This document shows positions 48,901 through 62,648 of a stretch of 64,000 nucleotides of DNA, one piece after another. This DNA comes from Anarhynchus alexandrinus (taxonomy: Eukaryota > Chordata > Aves > Charadriiformes > Charadriidae). The translations under genes and the position numbers were made by a program. Where the stretch lies: NCBI GenBank assembly GCA_008711295.1, contig VUYV01000146.1:1821086-1885085 (forward strand). The letters are read 5' to 3'. Positions within the stretch are counted from its first letter, which is position 1; every line of letters begins with the position of its first letter. Under the pieces are notes generated by a model. It had not been told where the DNA came from. It searched no databases and was given only the letters and a program-made list of their open reading frames with translations.

Positions 48901-51900
48901 AATGGTAGGTTTTACTGAAAATGGGTAAAAACCTTTCTGTTCTCCATGTTAATTAACAGATTCTTGCTTTTACGGGTTTCTAGGTAGAAGACAACATTGT
49001 TTTAGCTTTCCTCCTCTACCCAATAAGCATAAGCTTTCTGAAAAAAGATGGTTGTTTTGAGGAAATAAGTCTTACAAATGATCTTTAATAGTAGACTCAG
49101 GTCGTGTGTTATTATGCATGGAAGAATATACATAGGGTGAAGTAAAGGGTGAACATAAGACTGCAGAGAAAAGCTTGAATACACATCAAGATTTTCTCAG
49201 GCTACAAACCTCCCTGTTATTTAAAATCAAAAACTACTGCAGCACTGTGTTACTACTAGTAAATGGCAGCTTCATTTACTACCTGAAACTCATCTCTGTG
49301 TAACTCAGCTCATGTAAAACCAAAAAATTGGAAAATCTTAATATACAGTGCACTAATTCACCTCTGATAACCAACACACATAACACTGAAGAAGGAAAGA
49401 GGTGATCAGCTGCTGTTCTACATGGTTCATAAAGACACATCCTAACAAAAAGAAATTCAAGGATCACTGTCTGCTTCTTCCTCTTCTCAAGAACACTGAG
49501 CACTTAATCCAAGACATCATTTCAGACAGCACCTAGAACTCTGCTAAATGGGCAGTCAGTAGTTTGTGCCATATTAACCTATGCTAAAGGTATACGTGTA
49601 TAAAAACCTCTAGGAAGAAGTGTGAAAGGAGAGGTAGTTGCCTATCTGTCAATCAGTGCAGAAACACACAAGCAAAGAGAGGTTAAGAATGCACCATAAT
49701 GTACACTCCAGCTGACACACAGATTTCGTTCTTAAGCTCATTCTTCCAGCTTTGGAGGGCACTGGAAACACGCACATGCCTTCTTAAGGCATGCATTTTC
49801 TGCACACTCATGCAGGAAAACAGATAAGCCTACCATCCTCTCATAATTCAACCTTCAAATTAGGCACACATACAATACATCACATCAATCCCATTCATAT
49901 CCAGCACTGCTGGCTCCCACTCACTCAGAATACCTCAATTATCCACTCAGCCTCAGAGCCATTCAGCCCTGATCTGCCAACTCCCTCCATCACAGGCCAA
50001 TTAATGCTCTTGATGTAATTGTTAGGTTAAAGACTGTTAAAGTCACAGGGTATAGAGCTCCCCCTAAAATCTTACTGTGTAAGACCAACCATTACTCATC
50101 AGTGAACAACTACTGTTTTGGTTATCCTTCATTCATGGCTATTTCCTCATCCCCATGGCAGCCAGCATTTCTTTGTGCTATCAGTTACACCTCTTGTGCT
50201 GCAGTAGTTTCAACAGCTAACTAATTGCTTTGGAGAATCCCCTGCTTATCCTAATTCTATAAGTCTATTCCAAGGTAAGGTAAACTACATCCAGCAGGCC
50301 TGTGCTCTGTTACCATGAACTGGCAATGAACAACAATGTATTATTGTTATTTTAAGGGATTATTTATCTTATACTATAAGGTTTTCTTTTCTTTCTAATA
50401 TAGCACACGCTTACAGCCTTTCACTGCAAGTATGCTGAGTACTTCAGCTTTACTGCATGTATGTGCATGTACAGGGGAATGGAGTTAGACTAAACTGATG
50501 CTTCAGCTGTGCGCTGTGGAGAGAAAGCAACATTAAAAGTCTGAAGAGGAACTTTCCATGACATTATACATTAGTTTGTTTCCACACATGCAAGAATAAC
50601 TAAACACGATGAGTTATGTTTTTATCTGTTTTTTTTTAAACTTTTTTCACACTTGCCATTTAACCCAGTGAGTACAGAGGATATCTCTTGTTATTTATTA
50701 ATCCTTGCACAGAAGCACTAATTCTCAGTAGGAGTATGAAGACAGACTTTTTAAGGGCTTGGGTTTGTACAACGGAACTCTAGAGCATTTGACAGACCTG
50801 CATACCCTAAGGCAACTTTCGCTACTTCTCCTCACATAGATATTGCATGCCTATGGTCCTCAAAGACAACTGAACTGTCAAGCATGTTTGAAAAAGGAAG
50901 GGAGCTAATAAAGAGTATTTCCTTGTTTCTCAAACTTTAGGCTTGCTGCTCCTTTTCCCACCCACCGTCAAAATAGACTAATTTTGCTGTTTCAATTTAT
51001 CTACCTATTTTCTCATACAGCTGAGGTTTGGGAGGTGGTAGGGGATACTGCAAGCAGTAGGTTACTTTTCTAGTATTCAGTTATCTGCCTAGTAGAATAT
51101 CATGATGTTTGGACTACGCTTCTGGTTTACTCCTTTGAAGTGCTATGCAGAGTTTGAAAACATATCAGAACATCTGTGTTTTATGCTCAGAACTATGACT
51201 GGATTCAGATGAGACGTGAAATTATACCCATTGCTTCCATCTGACCATCCCAATTCATAATTTCTCCTTGCAGCTAGAATGCTCCCTTTCCATCAGATGA
51301 TGTATCAAGGGAAAAACAGTCCAGGTCTTCCTCGTTCTTAAGAGTCATTCAGTCAAACTGCTTTTTCCCCTTGTTTTGTGCACACCATGCATAAATGATT
51401 CTGTATGCAGCAGCAGGGCAAGTCCAGATATGTAAATAAATAAATCCCACAGCATCTGGAAAACCAGTATGTGCTGGTGACCTCCTAGTCTCAAGCAGAG
51501 GTGGCAGCATGCCACATATACATATTGTTTTACCTTTGGAACCATGGGTAGTTTTAAAATCAAGCTCTTACTAGTATAAACTGAGTGATACTTGCTAAAG
51601 TTAGAAATAGAACATTTTAGCACTTGACATAAAGGCAAACTTAGAATTTCATAATTATTGTGATAAAGCTATATGAAGGAATATTTCTTTCAAAAAATCT
51701 GTTGTTTCATTAAATGCTATTTTTATGTTACTTACTCCAGTATCGCATGCTGAAGCACATGCAGAAAATGACAGCTGAATCCTGACATCTCCAACCTTAG
51801 CCTTGGAGCTAATGCCCTAAAATACTGAATTTACCTTTCTCATAGCTCTGCCCCAGTACTAACCATAATTTCCTAATGGTGTTTGGTAACGTGGTGGAAT

Positions 51901-53508
51901 AGCTGTGTTCCTCACAGTAGAGTTCCTTGGATTAGGTCCTATCACAAAGATATAGGTATGCGGTTTCAGAATAAATCTGTTCTATCTGCTTTAAAGGCTG
52001 CTAAAATGGCCATTCTGCTTGTCCCCCACATCCAGACTTGTGCCCTCACCACTCCTTTTGCACATGGCATTCAGTGACTACCTGTTCACATTGCAAGTTT
52101 AACTATTTGATCTGACAGAGAATTAACCCGTAAGAAAACCTTCAAACCATTAAATTAACAAGCTAATCCAACAACCCCACCACTGCAGAGTTACCAGATC
52201 TGATGCAAAGGTGAATGGGGTAATGCATGTCCAAGGATCCTGTGTTGTGGTTTGGGCGGACATCCTGGAGGTAGTGTAAGGCCACCTCTCTTGGGAACAG
52301 TTTGCTCTATTTCAATTGCATTAGACACAACATAAAATTGCACTGTTAATCACAATTAATATACTCAAAGGGTTCAAGGGACAGGCAAGGGACTCAACAC
52401 ACATCTAAAATTATTGCTTATCATTTAAGAGCAAGGCACATGATTGTTACACAAGGGAAACTCCTCAAGACACTACCTACATTAACCACAAGCAGAGGTC
52501 TTTAAACTTTAGGGCACTCAAATGCACTCAGCTGTCTAAAGGCCCTGACTAAATTAAAACACCTAAATCCTTACTAGTTCTACTCTCTGCCTCTTCTACC
52601 AGAAGATAACATCCTCTGAAGTAGCAGTTGTTGAAAATGATGGTTTAGGTTACACCCCCAGAAACGTAAATCAATAATGCCTCCCCACAAACCACCAAAT
52701 AAGGAGCTGGAGGAAAGGAAAAGCACCCAATCAGTTTTGCAGCCTTTGATGAAATGAACTATAACTTCTCAACAAGGACAACCACAAACAGATTTCAGCT
52801 GAGAATATTGAACGCTGTTTTACACTAGCACCCTGTTTCAAAGAAACTACTAAGGCAAGAAGATGCTAACCAACCTAAACAACAGTGGCAGCATAAGGTC
52901 CTGAAAAATAGAAAGTAAAATGAAGAAAAAGCACTTGAAGGGTTAAACTTTTAAAGGAAGTTTTCCTAAACATAAATATCCTAAGTCACTGCAAATATGA
53001 CTAGAATGAGGTCCATAAATCTCAATAACAAAAGCCAAGAATAGAGGCCTCCAGTCTTGCATCTTGTTTCCTGTATTCCACACATTTTAGGCTCTCTGCA
53101 GTGTTTAAACTCTAGATACAGTTCATTCGTTAATTTTGGGCCCTAGATCATAAACCGTTTCACTACAGATGCCTTCCAAAAATGTTTCAATCTAGGAACT
53201 GTAGGAATTCTGCTCCCTTATCACTTAAACTTAGAGCAGCAAAAAATTCCAACTGATGATCTATAACAGGTAAGAATTTGCTGATCAGTACTTTTTTCAA
53301 GCAAGAAACAAGTACCTGCAAAACTCACTTATCTTACATCATTTTGATTCTGTAATTTCTTGGATGGTTAGGTAAAGAGGTTATCAGAAATAATCCCTTG
53401 ATAATCATCATGGAAGTTGTAAGTCATGACCCGAGATTCTACTGTACCATACCAAGAACACTCAAGTGCGAGGAAAAGCATTATACTTAAAGTATTACAA
53501 CAGCTTAC
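45976..53508 (-). other. TNS3 24.5-kb intron, 5' part in transcript direction
   Basis: Largely unique AT-rich sequence. The only structure I noted is the TTTAGTT-rich stretch at 47818-48010. Confidence 0.6.
47818..48010. repeat. TTTAGTT/AACTAAA-rich low-complexity stretch
   Basis: The words aactaaa, tttagtt and aaaactc recur in both orientations (for example ctaaatgtagtttag, a short inverted repeat) over about 190 bp. I do not recognise a named repeat. Confidence 0.5.
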
Positions 53509-54762
53509 CATGCCAGGAGGGATTCCTGTTTGTGACCTCTAAATTGTCATGAAAGCCAGGACTCCTGCCAAGCCCTTCCACATCTACATCAAGGCTGGTA
53601 AAGCCATTTACTTGATTTCTGTCCCTGGTGACAGTGTTAATGCGTGTCGGTATAGGTTCAAATGTAGGGTCTAACTCCAAGATCAGCCTGTTCAGTTGTT
53701 CAATGGACTGATCAATATCCAAAGTTGGAGAAGCTGGCAAGTCTGTAGCATTCCGTTCTAGATCCAGGCCATTTGTGTTCCTCTGAGGGACTGGCCTTGA
53801 CTGAAAACTCTCGGCATGTTCTGCAGCTTCAGCAGCACCTGGCATGCTTCCTAGTCCCCTTTGCACAGCATCTCTGCTGCTGGAGCCACGTGTCGGGGTG
53901 TCTGGGACTCGGGACTGGTGCTGGACATTGCCCGGATTCTCCACAGTGTTATGAATGCCAACCCTAATTTCATTCTCTGGGGCAAAACCATATTGGTGAG
54001 CAGTGACCATCTGCTGCTGGCGTACCCAGGTCTGAGTAGAGTAGTTACTTGGGCCATAGGCTTGAGACTGCGGTGAGACAGAAGGATTCCGTTGCAATTG
54101 TTGAGCTGATTTTGGCTCAGTGCTTCCAAATGATCTCTCATAGAGGGGATCCACTCCAATTCCCAGGTCTGGGGCAAAAGCATTGTGATGCTCTTCCCCA
54201 GTGTTACTTCCAAAGCCATCTGAAAGAAGTGAGTTCTGACTGCTCTTGTGGCAACTAAAGTTCCCTAGGTGGGTGGAGTGCTGCCCTTCTGAGGAAGACA
54301 AAGTCCCAATGCTGTCCACGCTGTGAAGGTCATGATTAGGCATTTCGTCATCCAGAATATCAGTCTCCCTGTCCTTCAGTTTCGTCTCTCCATTCATGTG
54401 AACTTGAGCTGGCACTATGTGGCGAGTCCCACTGTACTTGCTTTGAGCATCAGTCATATCCTTGGTGGTGTTGACAGAATCCTCCAGACCAAAGCCACTA
54501 AGTAGCTGGTCCAGTTCTGCCTTCTCTTTTGGGCTCAGACCTCGTTTGACTCCTGGCACAAGGCGCTCCTCAGTCTTGTCTGTCCTGATGGAAGCTGTTG
54601 AGTGTCCTGAATCACTGCTTACAGACAGAGTATGATCACTGTGATCAGGACTGCCAGTCACAGGAACATCCTGAACAACACCAGGGATGCTGCTGTCTGA
54701 AGAGCTCTTCTTTCTCACTTTCGCATACAGACTGCCATCAATGGGACCTTGGGTATGCAGCA
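53509..54762 (-). CDS. TNS3: Tensin-3 large internal exon (linker after the C2 domain)
   Basis: This exon encodes about 418 residues of tensin-3, a focal-adhesion scaffold that links integrin tails and actin. It covers the start of the long disordered linker after the PTP/C2 region. Recognisable tensin segments, in order, are HTQGPIDGSLYAKVRKK at the start, HTLSVSSDSGHSTAS, a KAELDQLLSGFGLED helix, RETDILDDEMP, DPLYERSFGS (a tyrosine in a typical tensin setting), YSTQTWVRQQQM, and DIDQSIEQLNRLILELDP near the end. From memory these match tensin-3 better than tensin-1 or tensin-2. The acceptor is CTCTCCACAG before TGCTGCATACC and the donor is CATG followed by GTAAGC. The exon takes two bases from the previous codon and leaves one base, so the next exon must supply two. 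It is uninterrupted by stops and far longer than expected by chance. The ATG upstream of 54762 is intronic and is not a start codon. Confidence 0.96.
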
Positions 54763-57700
54763 CTGTGGAGAGATAAGCAACAGCGAACAGGAGAGAAAAG
54801 GACAAAGCATTAGATAAGGGCTTTGACTGCTGGTGTACCACATGACAGAAGTACTGCTAATACTAATGGTATTGTTTCTGCAAAACTTAATTGCCTCTAC
54901 AAATACAGTGTCAACCAATGGCATTATCTTCTTTCATTTTAGGTTTCAATTTATAACAGTTTTCTCGATGAAAATGTAATATGCCATTCATAGCTCAAGA
55001 TCAAATATAGTTCTCTCTTTTTATGCTGTTTTGAATGCACGTTTATGGCTCCACAAACTCTTCATACTAATTTGAAGAATTACACTATTACAGTGCTAGA
55101 AATTTGAAAGGCAGCTACCATGCTTTCCATTCAGAGCAAGAATGGTAGGAACCTACCAGCAATACTTGCCTTGAAGTATATATCATGCAATTACCAGTTC
55201 ATCCATTTCTACTTGATAATTTAACTACGCTATGAAGAATCAGTTACTCCTTTTCTTGGTGGTGCAAGGTAGAAACAGGCTTTCACCAGAGCTGCAGTCA
55301 TCAGAATATACGTAAGGCCTCTTCACAAAGGCATCCATAAGGAAAAGTTAGACTAGGAAATTTATACACGTGTGGAGGATCTGGTACGCATTTCATGTTT
55401 CAATTTTAATAAGCAAGGCCATAATCCCTTAAAAGTCAGAATATAACTCCTCCCTCGTCAATGATAGGAAGAACCTAACTTTTTTTCTGATCTTTGAGGT
55501 ACTCACTCAACTAAAGTTTATGAATAACCATTCATAATAAATATGGGCTAGAATTTTCCTTTCTGTTTAGAACATCTTTAGAAAATACAACAATTTTGCA
55601 GAAAAATGCATCTCCTAAGTTTACTAAGGCTGGGTGTTGAGAACAGACAAATTCCTACTTCCAGTTGCATGAGCACAACTTAGCACACTTCCACTGACAT
55701 CAGCTATGCACAGAAGAACTGGGTGAGCCAAATTTTACCTTATTACAGAACTAATGAACTCTAGTGGAGGGCTTCACTGAAGTGACTACATTGCTTTTGA
55801 TCCCAGAACCATTACTGGCATCCATGAACCCTGCTGCTTCTTGCTGTCTCGAGGAATACATCCTATATGTTTTAATCTGATATACTGATTTTCTTTCATG
55901 CTGCAGCCACTAGCCGATCTTAATCACTTCTTTTCAGTAACTAACAACAACAACAAAAATCAATGCAAAACATACAGTAGAAAGTCAAGAGAATCAGAAG
56001 TTAGAGACTAAAATCTCAGCCCTAGAATTGTCTCCTGTGTACATATCTGTACATGTTTTATTACATATGCAATATTTTAGATATTATGCTTTACTACTAA
56101 CAGGAATCACATAAAGTATATACTCAACAATAACAAATATGAAATACATACAAAATGGGTAATTAAAGTTGTTGAAAAAAAATCTCTTTTTGCTTCCCAG
56201 AAAAACCCACAAACTTTAGCAGATTTTGATATACAATCAGGAAGTAAATCCATTTGAGCTAAAAATACTACTGTGAGAATAATCTCTTCTATGTTATCTC
56301 AGTACTACCAACACTGGCAATGGATAAAACCACAGAACACCAAATACAGTGATTTCCTCTGGAATATTTTAAAAGCTCAAGAGTTTATTTGAATCCAGCT
56401 TATTTTATCCAAACCACTTTTTATTACCACTGCCTGTCAGGGCTTTTTAAAGCTCTCCTTGACATTATAGACAAAGGAGAAGAAACGAAGTCGTGGGAGG
56501 CACATTCTTACGATCCTTTATTGGTCTGGTTTGTCCCACTCCCACACACATCACACAGGTTAGACCAGCCTGAGGTAGATTGTGGCTACTGGGTTCTTAA
56601 CCAGTGCTGAAAATGCATACAATTAACTCCATTTCTTATGACAACTTTAGAAGTAAATATTTCTACTGTCTGCCAAGCCAAGAAAGTAAAGGCAGTGGTT
56701 CTATTTTCAAAGGATTTAATGCTTATTTACCAAAACATTTATATTAAGAAGTTGTTTCTGAGTAACTTTTTCTACCCATAGTTTGAGAATTGCTTGATAA
56801 TAAGAAAATTAGATCATTACAATTTAGGAACAGGCAGATTTTTGTCAAAGGTAACCAACAGCTTAGTCTACATCTGTGGCAGTTCCAGAAACAAAGAGCC
56901 ATGGAAAGCCCAATACATTTCAACATCAACTCTACCACATATTTCCAAAATAAAATTAAAATGGCATCATGATCATGCAGCTTCCAAACTACGAAGCTTT
57001 TCTAGGCAATACCACTTTAGAAAAAGCATTATTCAGAAATTGTACCCACAATGGCAATGAATTCATCAGTTTATAATGGCAAGAAAAGTGGTCTGGTTGG
57101 AAAAAGCCTTCTTTTACGGGACACACTGCCAAGTTTCCACCAGTTAAAATACTTACACACGGGAGGTTATGTGATAGGTTTACTAGATTTTAGCTAGTAA
57201 TTAAAGAACAACTTTTTACTTTTTAAGGACTAGGTACTATCACTTGTCTGATGTTGATTTTAAAAGCAGCACACGCAAAAGACCAAAATACTCCTTTTCA
57301 GAATAAGTCATGAGGCTAGGGAAAAAAGAAAGCAATTTCCTTTGCTGTAGAATTTCCCTATAGGCAAACTGTTAGAAGCCTGCTGAAGTTTATGATGTGT
57401 AAATCCCATAGTGAAAAGAGCTGTTATGCATGAGGTTGAATGTCTCTGTACAGATATTTAAAACCAATATTTATGAAAAAAAATACCGCATCTTAAGCAA
57501 AATACAGCCAACTGACAGTTTCTCAGCCTCCTTCAAGCTTTGATTTCTCATAAGCTCTCACTACTGCTAGGACAATGAAGCACACTTGATGCTTCGTGTG
57601 CAATTATTTAATACAGTTACCACAATAAAATGCAAAAATTAAAAAAAAACCACCCACACTAAGAGTAACTATTAGGTGATTTTTTTTTTCTTTTCTGTGT

Positions 57701-59913
57701 GCTTAGTTTTGAGGTTATAAACTAGAAAACAATACAAAACTGCTTTGTTTTGAATAGCTGAATATCCTGACACAAAATAGACTTGAACTGGAACACAGTT
57801 AAGTAAATACAGGACTAGTGCACTTGAACCATTAAAAAGTCTTCCTGTCTGACTTTTCTGTTACCCCAAACTAGGCACAGTACTGCAAATCCTTCAAACA
57901 TGCTGGTCAGCCATAAATAACTCACACCAGATGGAACATTCTACCATGCAGATTTGGTTCGCCAAACAGAAATGTTAAGTACAAAATCTGTAAAATTCTC
58001 AAGTACAGCCATGGAAGCAATGGAAAACCTCTGTTCATTTCCCTTCCTGTACCATCATGCAGTGTCATCCAAGCGCAGCAAAAAAAGTACAGACAAGAGG
58101 GGCAGAATGCCAGTGGACTACTGACCCAAGGGTCTTGCACATGTGCACTCTGTAAGGTTCAGAGATAACTCTGCTCAGTACTTCTTCCACTAATAGAAAA
58201 CTATCAAATTTATTCTGCATGTTGCCCGGAATGCTGAGCAACCACAAACGATTTGGAGGTCTCCCAGCTGTGAACTGTACAGCTTCTGTTCTGACAAGGA
58301 GACAAGAGTTCAGCTTACCAGTAGCATCTCTACTTAGAATTATGCAATTTCATTTGGAAAAAGAAAATCAACAGAAAATGAAATACAAACAACAAACCTA
58401 CAGTCACATAAGTGGATTATAAATCTCAAGAATTGTTCACCTCTCCTCTTTGTTTCCCTTTGAAACAAAGAAAGCTCTTCTAGAAAGTTTTTAAAACATC
58501 TATACAGTATCTCTACACATAAATTTGGTATGTGTTAAGAATTAGTACAACAGTTTTCAGCAGAAGGGAAGGGTTGTTGCTTATGATCTTTGTTTCCTGT
58601 TTACCTATTAAGTATGCGAACTAGAGCACTTGGGTGCTTCTTTTGGACTTTGGATTGGATACACCAGCTTCACAATATTCAGGAGTTTGTTGGTGGGCTG
58701 TTTTGTAATTCTGAACAATTTACACTTCTTAGAGACTGTTCCATTTCATACTGCATTTACACGTCAGTACAAAGCTTGGATTTAAACTACTTCAGGATTC
58801 TGAGACATCTTTTAGGTAAATTTAAAATCATCTTTTTCTAATAAATGTAGAAGTTAAGTGTCTATCTTTGAACTCTCAAACGATCCCATTGCTGGCCAAG
58901 GCATTTAATTAATTACTAAAATCCCAGTTTTAATCTGAACTGTAGTTCATAGCGAACACTAAGAAGAGATTGTAAAAAGTTTCCTGTTTCTCTGAATAGT
59001 TAGCATTAAATGGCAAGTGTCAAGGAACAATGTAGGAATGTTTTAGACAAGTAAATCAGATGAAAGGATGAAAAATTTTGCTAGAGGAATTTCTCCCTCC
59101 CCTAACCTGTCACGTACATGAACGAAAATGTCTCTTTTGCAAGTAGAGCTTTCAAAAAATACTTAGAAGTATAGGTCTCTACTACACTGAAGAATGGCAT
59201 CTGTACTCGTTAGAAGCCTGATTGACAGAGAGACACTACTGGGAACAACTAGAGTCTTTCTGGGACTTCTCATGGGGTTTGGATCAGGATGGCCCAACAC
59301 AAAACTTGGTTAGAATAGAGGCAGCAAACTTAAGAGACTGAAAGATTCATGGCCAGGAGAGGAAAGCTTGCACATGAGTCTGGATATGTTCATGAGTCTG
59401 GATACGGTAACACCTCATTTTTATGGGGAAACTCAGTAACTCTGATCTGAAGCTTCAGCAGTAGTAACCATGCTTTTGCTACAGCATGGTCCCTGTTAAA
59501 AATAAAATCCCTGAAATTTGAGATTCTCTTAAGATGACTAGAACCACTTTGTACAAGCAACTGACGACTGTTAGCTGTCTGGGTTTCCCAATTACTGCAT
59601 GTGCTAATGAAACACACACCCTGTCAGAACTGAACACAATGACAGAAGGGATGATGTCTGCACACTAGCATCTCTGTAAAATATTTCAGCGCCATAAAAC
59701 TGGCAACTAGGTTTTGTGGCATTCACACCTCAAGATTGCTGGTATGCGGAATGCAGAGTAAGAAGCCTAAACAGCTGTGGTCATGAATACTGTCTCATTC
59801 AGTGTCAGCCTAACCGTGTTCATAACCAAGACAGCAAGCCTAGGTACACCTTATTAAGAAGAACTTCACAATAAAAGAAACTAAGAGCTTGAAAAATTTT
59901 ATACACCGGTCAT
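54763..59913 (-). other. TNS3 intron upstream of the large exon
   Basis: I looked for the preceding tensin exon (C2 end, with a DPLIRWDSY-type segment) and did not find it here, so the intron probably extends beyond the window. No repeats were recognised. Confidence 0.55.
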
Positions 59914-62648
59914 GAGAAGGGGGTGTTGCCCTCTATGTCAAGGACAAGCTGGAGTGCATGGAACTCTGCCTGGGGATGGATGAGGAGCCGACCAAGAGCT
60001 TATGGGTCAAGATTAAAAGGGGGGCAGGGACAGGTGATGTTACAGTGGGGGTCTACTAAAGGCCACCTGACCAGGAAGACCAAGCAGATGAGGCCCTCTA
60101 TAGACAGACTGGAGCAGCCTCACGTTCACAAGCCCTGGTCCTCATGGGGAACTTCAACCACCCCAGTATCAGTTGGAAAGACAACACAGCAGGGTATAAG
60201 CAATCCAGGAGGTTCCTGGAATGCGTCGATGATAACTTCCCTCTCCAAGTGATAGAGCAGCTAACGAGGAGAGGAGCCATACTGGACCTTGTTCTCACCA
60301 GCAAGGAGGGGCTGGTGGGGAATGTCACGCTCAAGGGTAGTCTTGGCTACAGTGATCATGAAATAGTAGAGTTCAAGACCCTTAGGGCACTGAAAAGGGT
60401 GCGCAGCAACCTCGCCACCGTGGACTTCAGGAAAGCAGACTCTTCAGCAGGAAAGCATCCCTCTTCAGGGCTCTACTTGGTAGGGTACAACGGGATAAAG
60501 CCCTGGAGGGAAGAGGGGCCCAAGAAAGCTGGTTAGTATTCAAGGATCACTTCCTCCAAGCTCAGGAGCGATGCATCCCAACAATGAAGAAGTCAGGCAA
60601 TAATGCCAGGAGGCCTGCATAGATGAACAAGGAGCTCTTGGACAAACTCAAAAGCAAAAAGGAGGCCTACAGAGGGTGGAAGCAAGGACAGGTAGCCTGG
60701 GAGGAATACAGAGAAATTGTGCGAGCACCCAGGGATCAGGTTAGGAAAGCTGAAGCCCAGATCGAATTAAATCTGGCCAGGGACATCAAGGGCAACAAGA
60801 AAAACTATAAGTATGTCAATGATAAAAGGAAGACTAGGGAAGATGTAGGCCCTCTCCAGAAGGAAACAGGAGACCTAGTCACACAGGATATGGAGAAGAC
60901 TGAGATACTCAAGGATTTTTTTTTTTTTTTTTAAATTATACAATCATAGAATAGTTTAGGTTGGAAGGGACCTTGAAGATCATCTAAGTTTTTGCCTCAG
61001 TCTTCACTGGGAAGAGCTATAGCCACACCACTCAAGTCGCAGAAGGCAAAGGTAGGGACTGGGAGAATGAAGGAGGAGAAGATCAAGTACGAGACCATCT
61101 AAGGAACCTGAGGGTGCACAAGTCCATGGGAGCTGATAAGATGCATCCACGGGTCCTGAGGGAACTGGCAGATGAAGTTGCTAAGCCACTATCCATCATA
61201 TTTGAGAAGTCGTGGCAGTCTGGTGAAGCTCCCGCTGACTGGAAAAGGGAAACATAACCCCCATTTTTAAAAAGGGAAAAAAAGAAGGCCAGTCAGTCTC
61301 ACCTTTGTGCCCTGGAAGATCATGAAGCAGATCCTCCTGGAAACTCTGCTAAGGCACACGGAAAATAACAATGTGATTGGTGATAGCCAACATGGCTTCA
61401 TTAAGGGCAAATCCTGCCTGACAAATTTAGTGTCCTTCTATGACAACGTTACAGCATTGGTGGATAAGGGGAGAGCAACAGATGTCATCTACCTGGATTT
61501 ACGCAAAACGTTTGACACTGTTCTGCACAACATCATGGTCTCTAAATTGGGGAGACATGGATTTGACTAATGGACCACTCAGTGGACAAGGAATTGGCTG
61601 GACTGTCACACTCAAAGAGTTGCGGTCAACAGCTCCATGTCCAAGGGGCGAGCAGTGACAAGTGGTGCTCCTCAGGGGCTGGTACTGTGACCAGTGCTGT
61701 TTAACGGCTTTGTTGGTGATGTGGACAGTGGGATTGAGTGCACCCTCAGCAAGTTTGCTGACGACACCAAGCTGTGTGGAGCAGTCGACACGCTGGAGGG
61801 AAGGGATGCCTTCCAGAAGGACCTGGACAGGCTGGAGAGGTGAGCCCAAGCAAACCTTGTGAAGTTCAACAAGGACAAGTGCAAGGTCCTGCATGAGGGC
61901 TGGGGCAGTCCCAAGCACAAATACAGGCTGCGTGGAGAATGGATTGAGGACAGCCCTCCTGAGGAGAAGGACTTGGGGGTGTTGGTTGATGAGAAGCTCA
62001 ACAGGACCTGGCAATGTGCTCTCGCAGCCCAGAAGGCCAACTGCATCCGGGGCTGCATCAAAAGAAGTGTGGCCACTAGGTCGAGGGAGGTGATTCTGCC
62101 CCTCTACTCCGCTCTCGTGAGACCCCCACCCCACCTGGAGTCCTGCATCCAGCTTTGGAGTCCTCAGCACAAGAAGGACATGGACCTGTTGGAGACAGTC
62201 CAGAGGAGGGCAACCAAGATGATCAGAGGGCTGGAGCACCTCTCCTATGAGGACAGGCTGAGAGAGTTGGGGTTGTTCAGCTTGGAGAAGAGAAGACTCC
62301 AGGGAGACCTTATAGCAGCCTTCCAGTATCAAAAGGGGGCCTACAGGAAAGCTGGAGAGGGACTTTTTACAAGGGCGAGTAGTGATAGGAGGAGGGGGAA
62401 TGGCTTCACTCTGGAAGAGGGTAGATTTAGATTAGATATCAGGAAGAAATTTTTCACTATGAGGGTGGTGAGGCACTGGAACAAATTGCCCAGGGAAGTT
62501 GTGAATGCCCCATCCCTGGAGGTGTTCAAGACCAGGCTGGATGGGGCTTTGAGCAACCTGGTCTAGTGGAAGGTGTCCCTGCCCATGGCAGGGAGGTTGG
62601 AACTAGATGATCTTTAAGGTCCCTTCCAACCTCAACCGTTCTATGATT
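59914..62648 (+). mobile_element. 5'-truncated CR1 LINE (copy 2), near-identical to copy 1
   Basis: From 59956 to about 62645 this appears identical to 41031-43720 (constant offset 18925). It shares every open and broken frame, the three in-frame stops, the GNFN endonuclease change, the 17-T run and the nested CR1 tail. The first 42 bp differ: copy 2 has the expected CR1 text (gtgttgccctctatgtcaaggacaagctggagt), which copy 1 has partly lost. The 3' end carries a single attctatgattc rather than the longer tail of copy 1, and the downstream flank is unrelated. Confidence 0.95.

Noticed and set aside
53773..54258. Plus-strand and alternate-frame ORFs overlapping the large TNS3 exon
   Set aside because: They are shadows of the conserved minus-strand tensin-3 frame.
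54763..54841. ATG-initiated extension of the large exon with a hydrophobic, signal-like stretch (SLLFAVAYLS)
   Set aside because: It lies upstream of the CTCTCCACAG acceptor. It is intron, and known tensin sequence begins at the acceptor.
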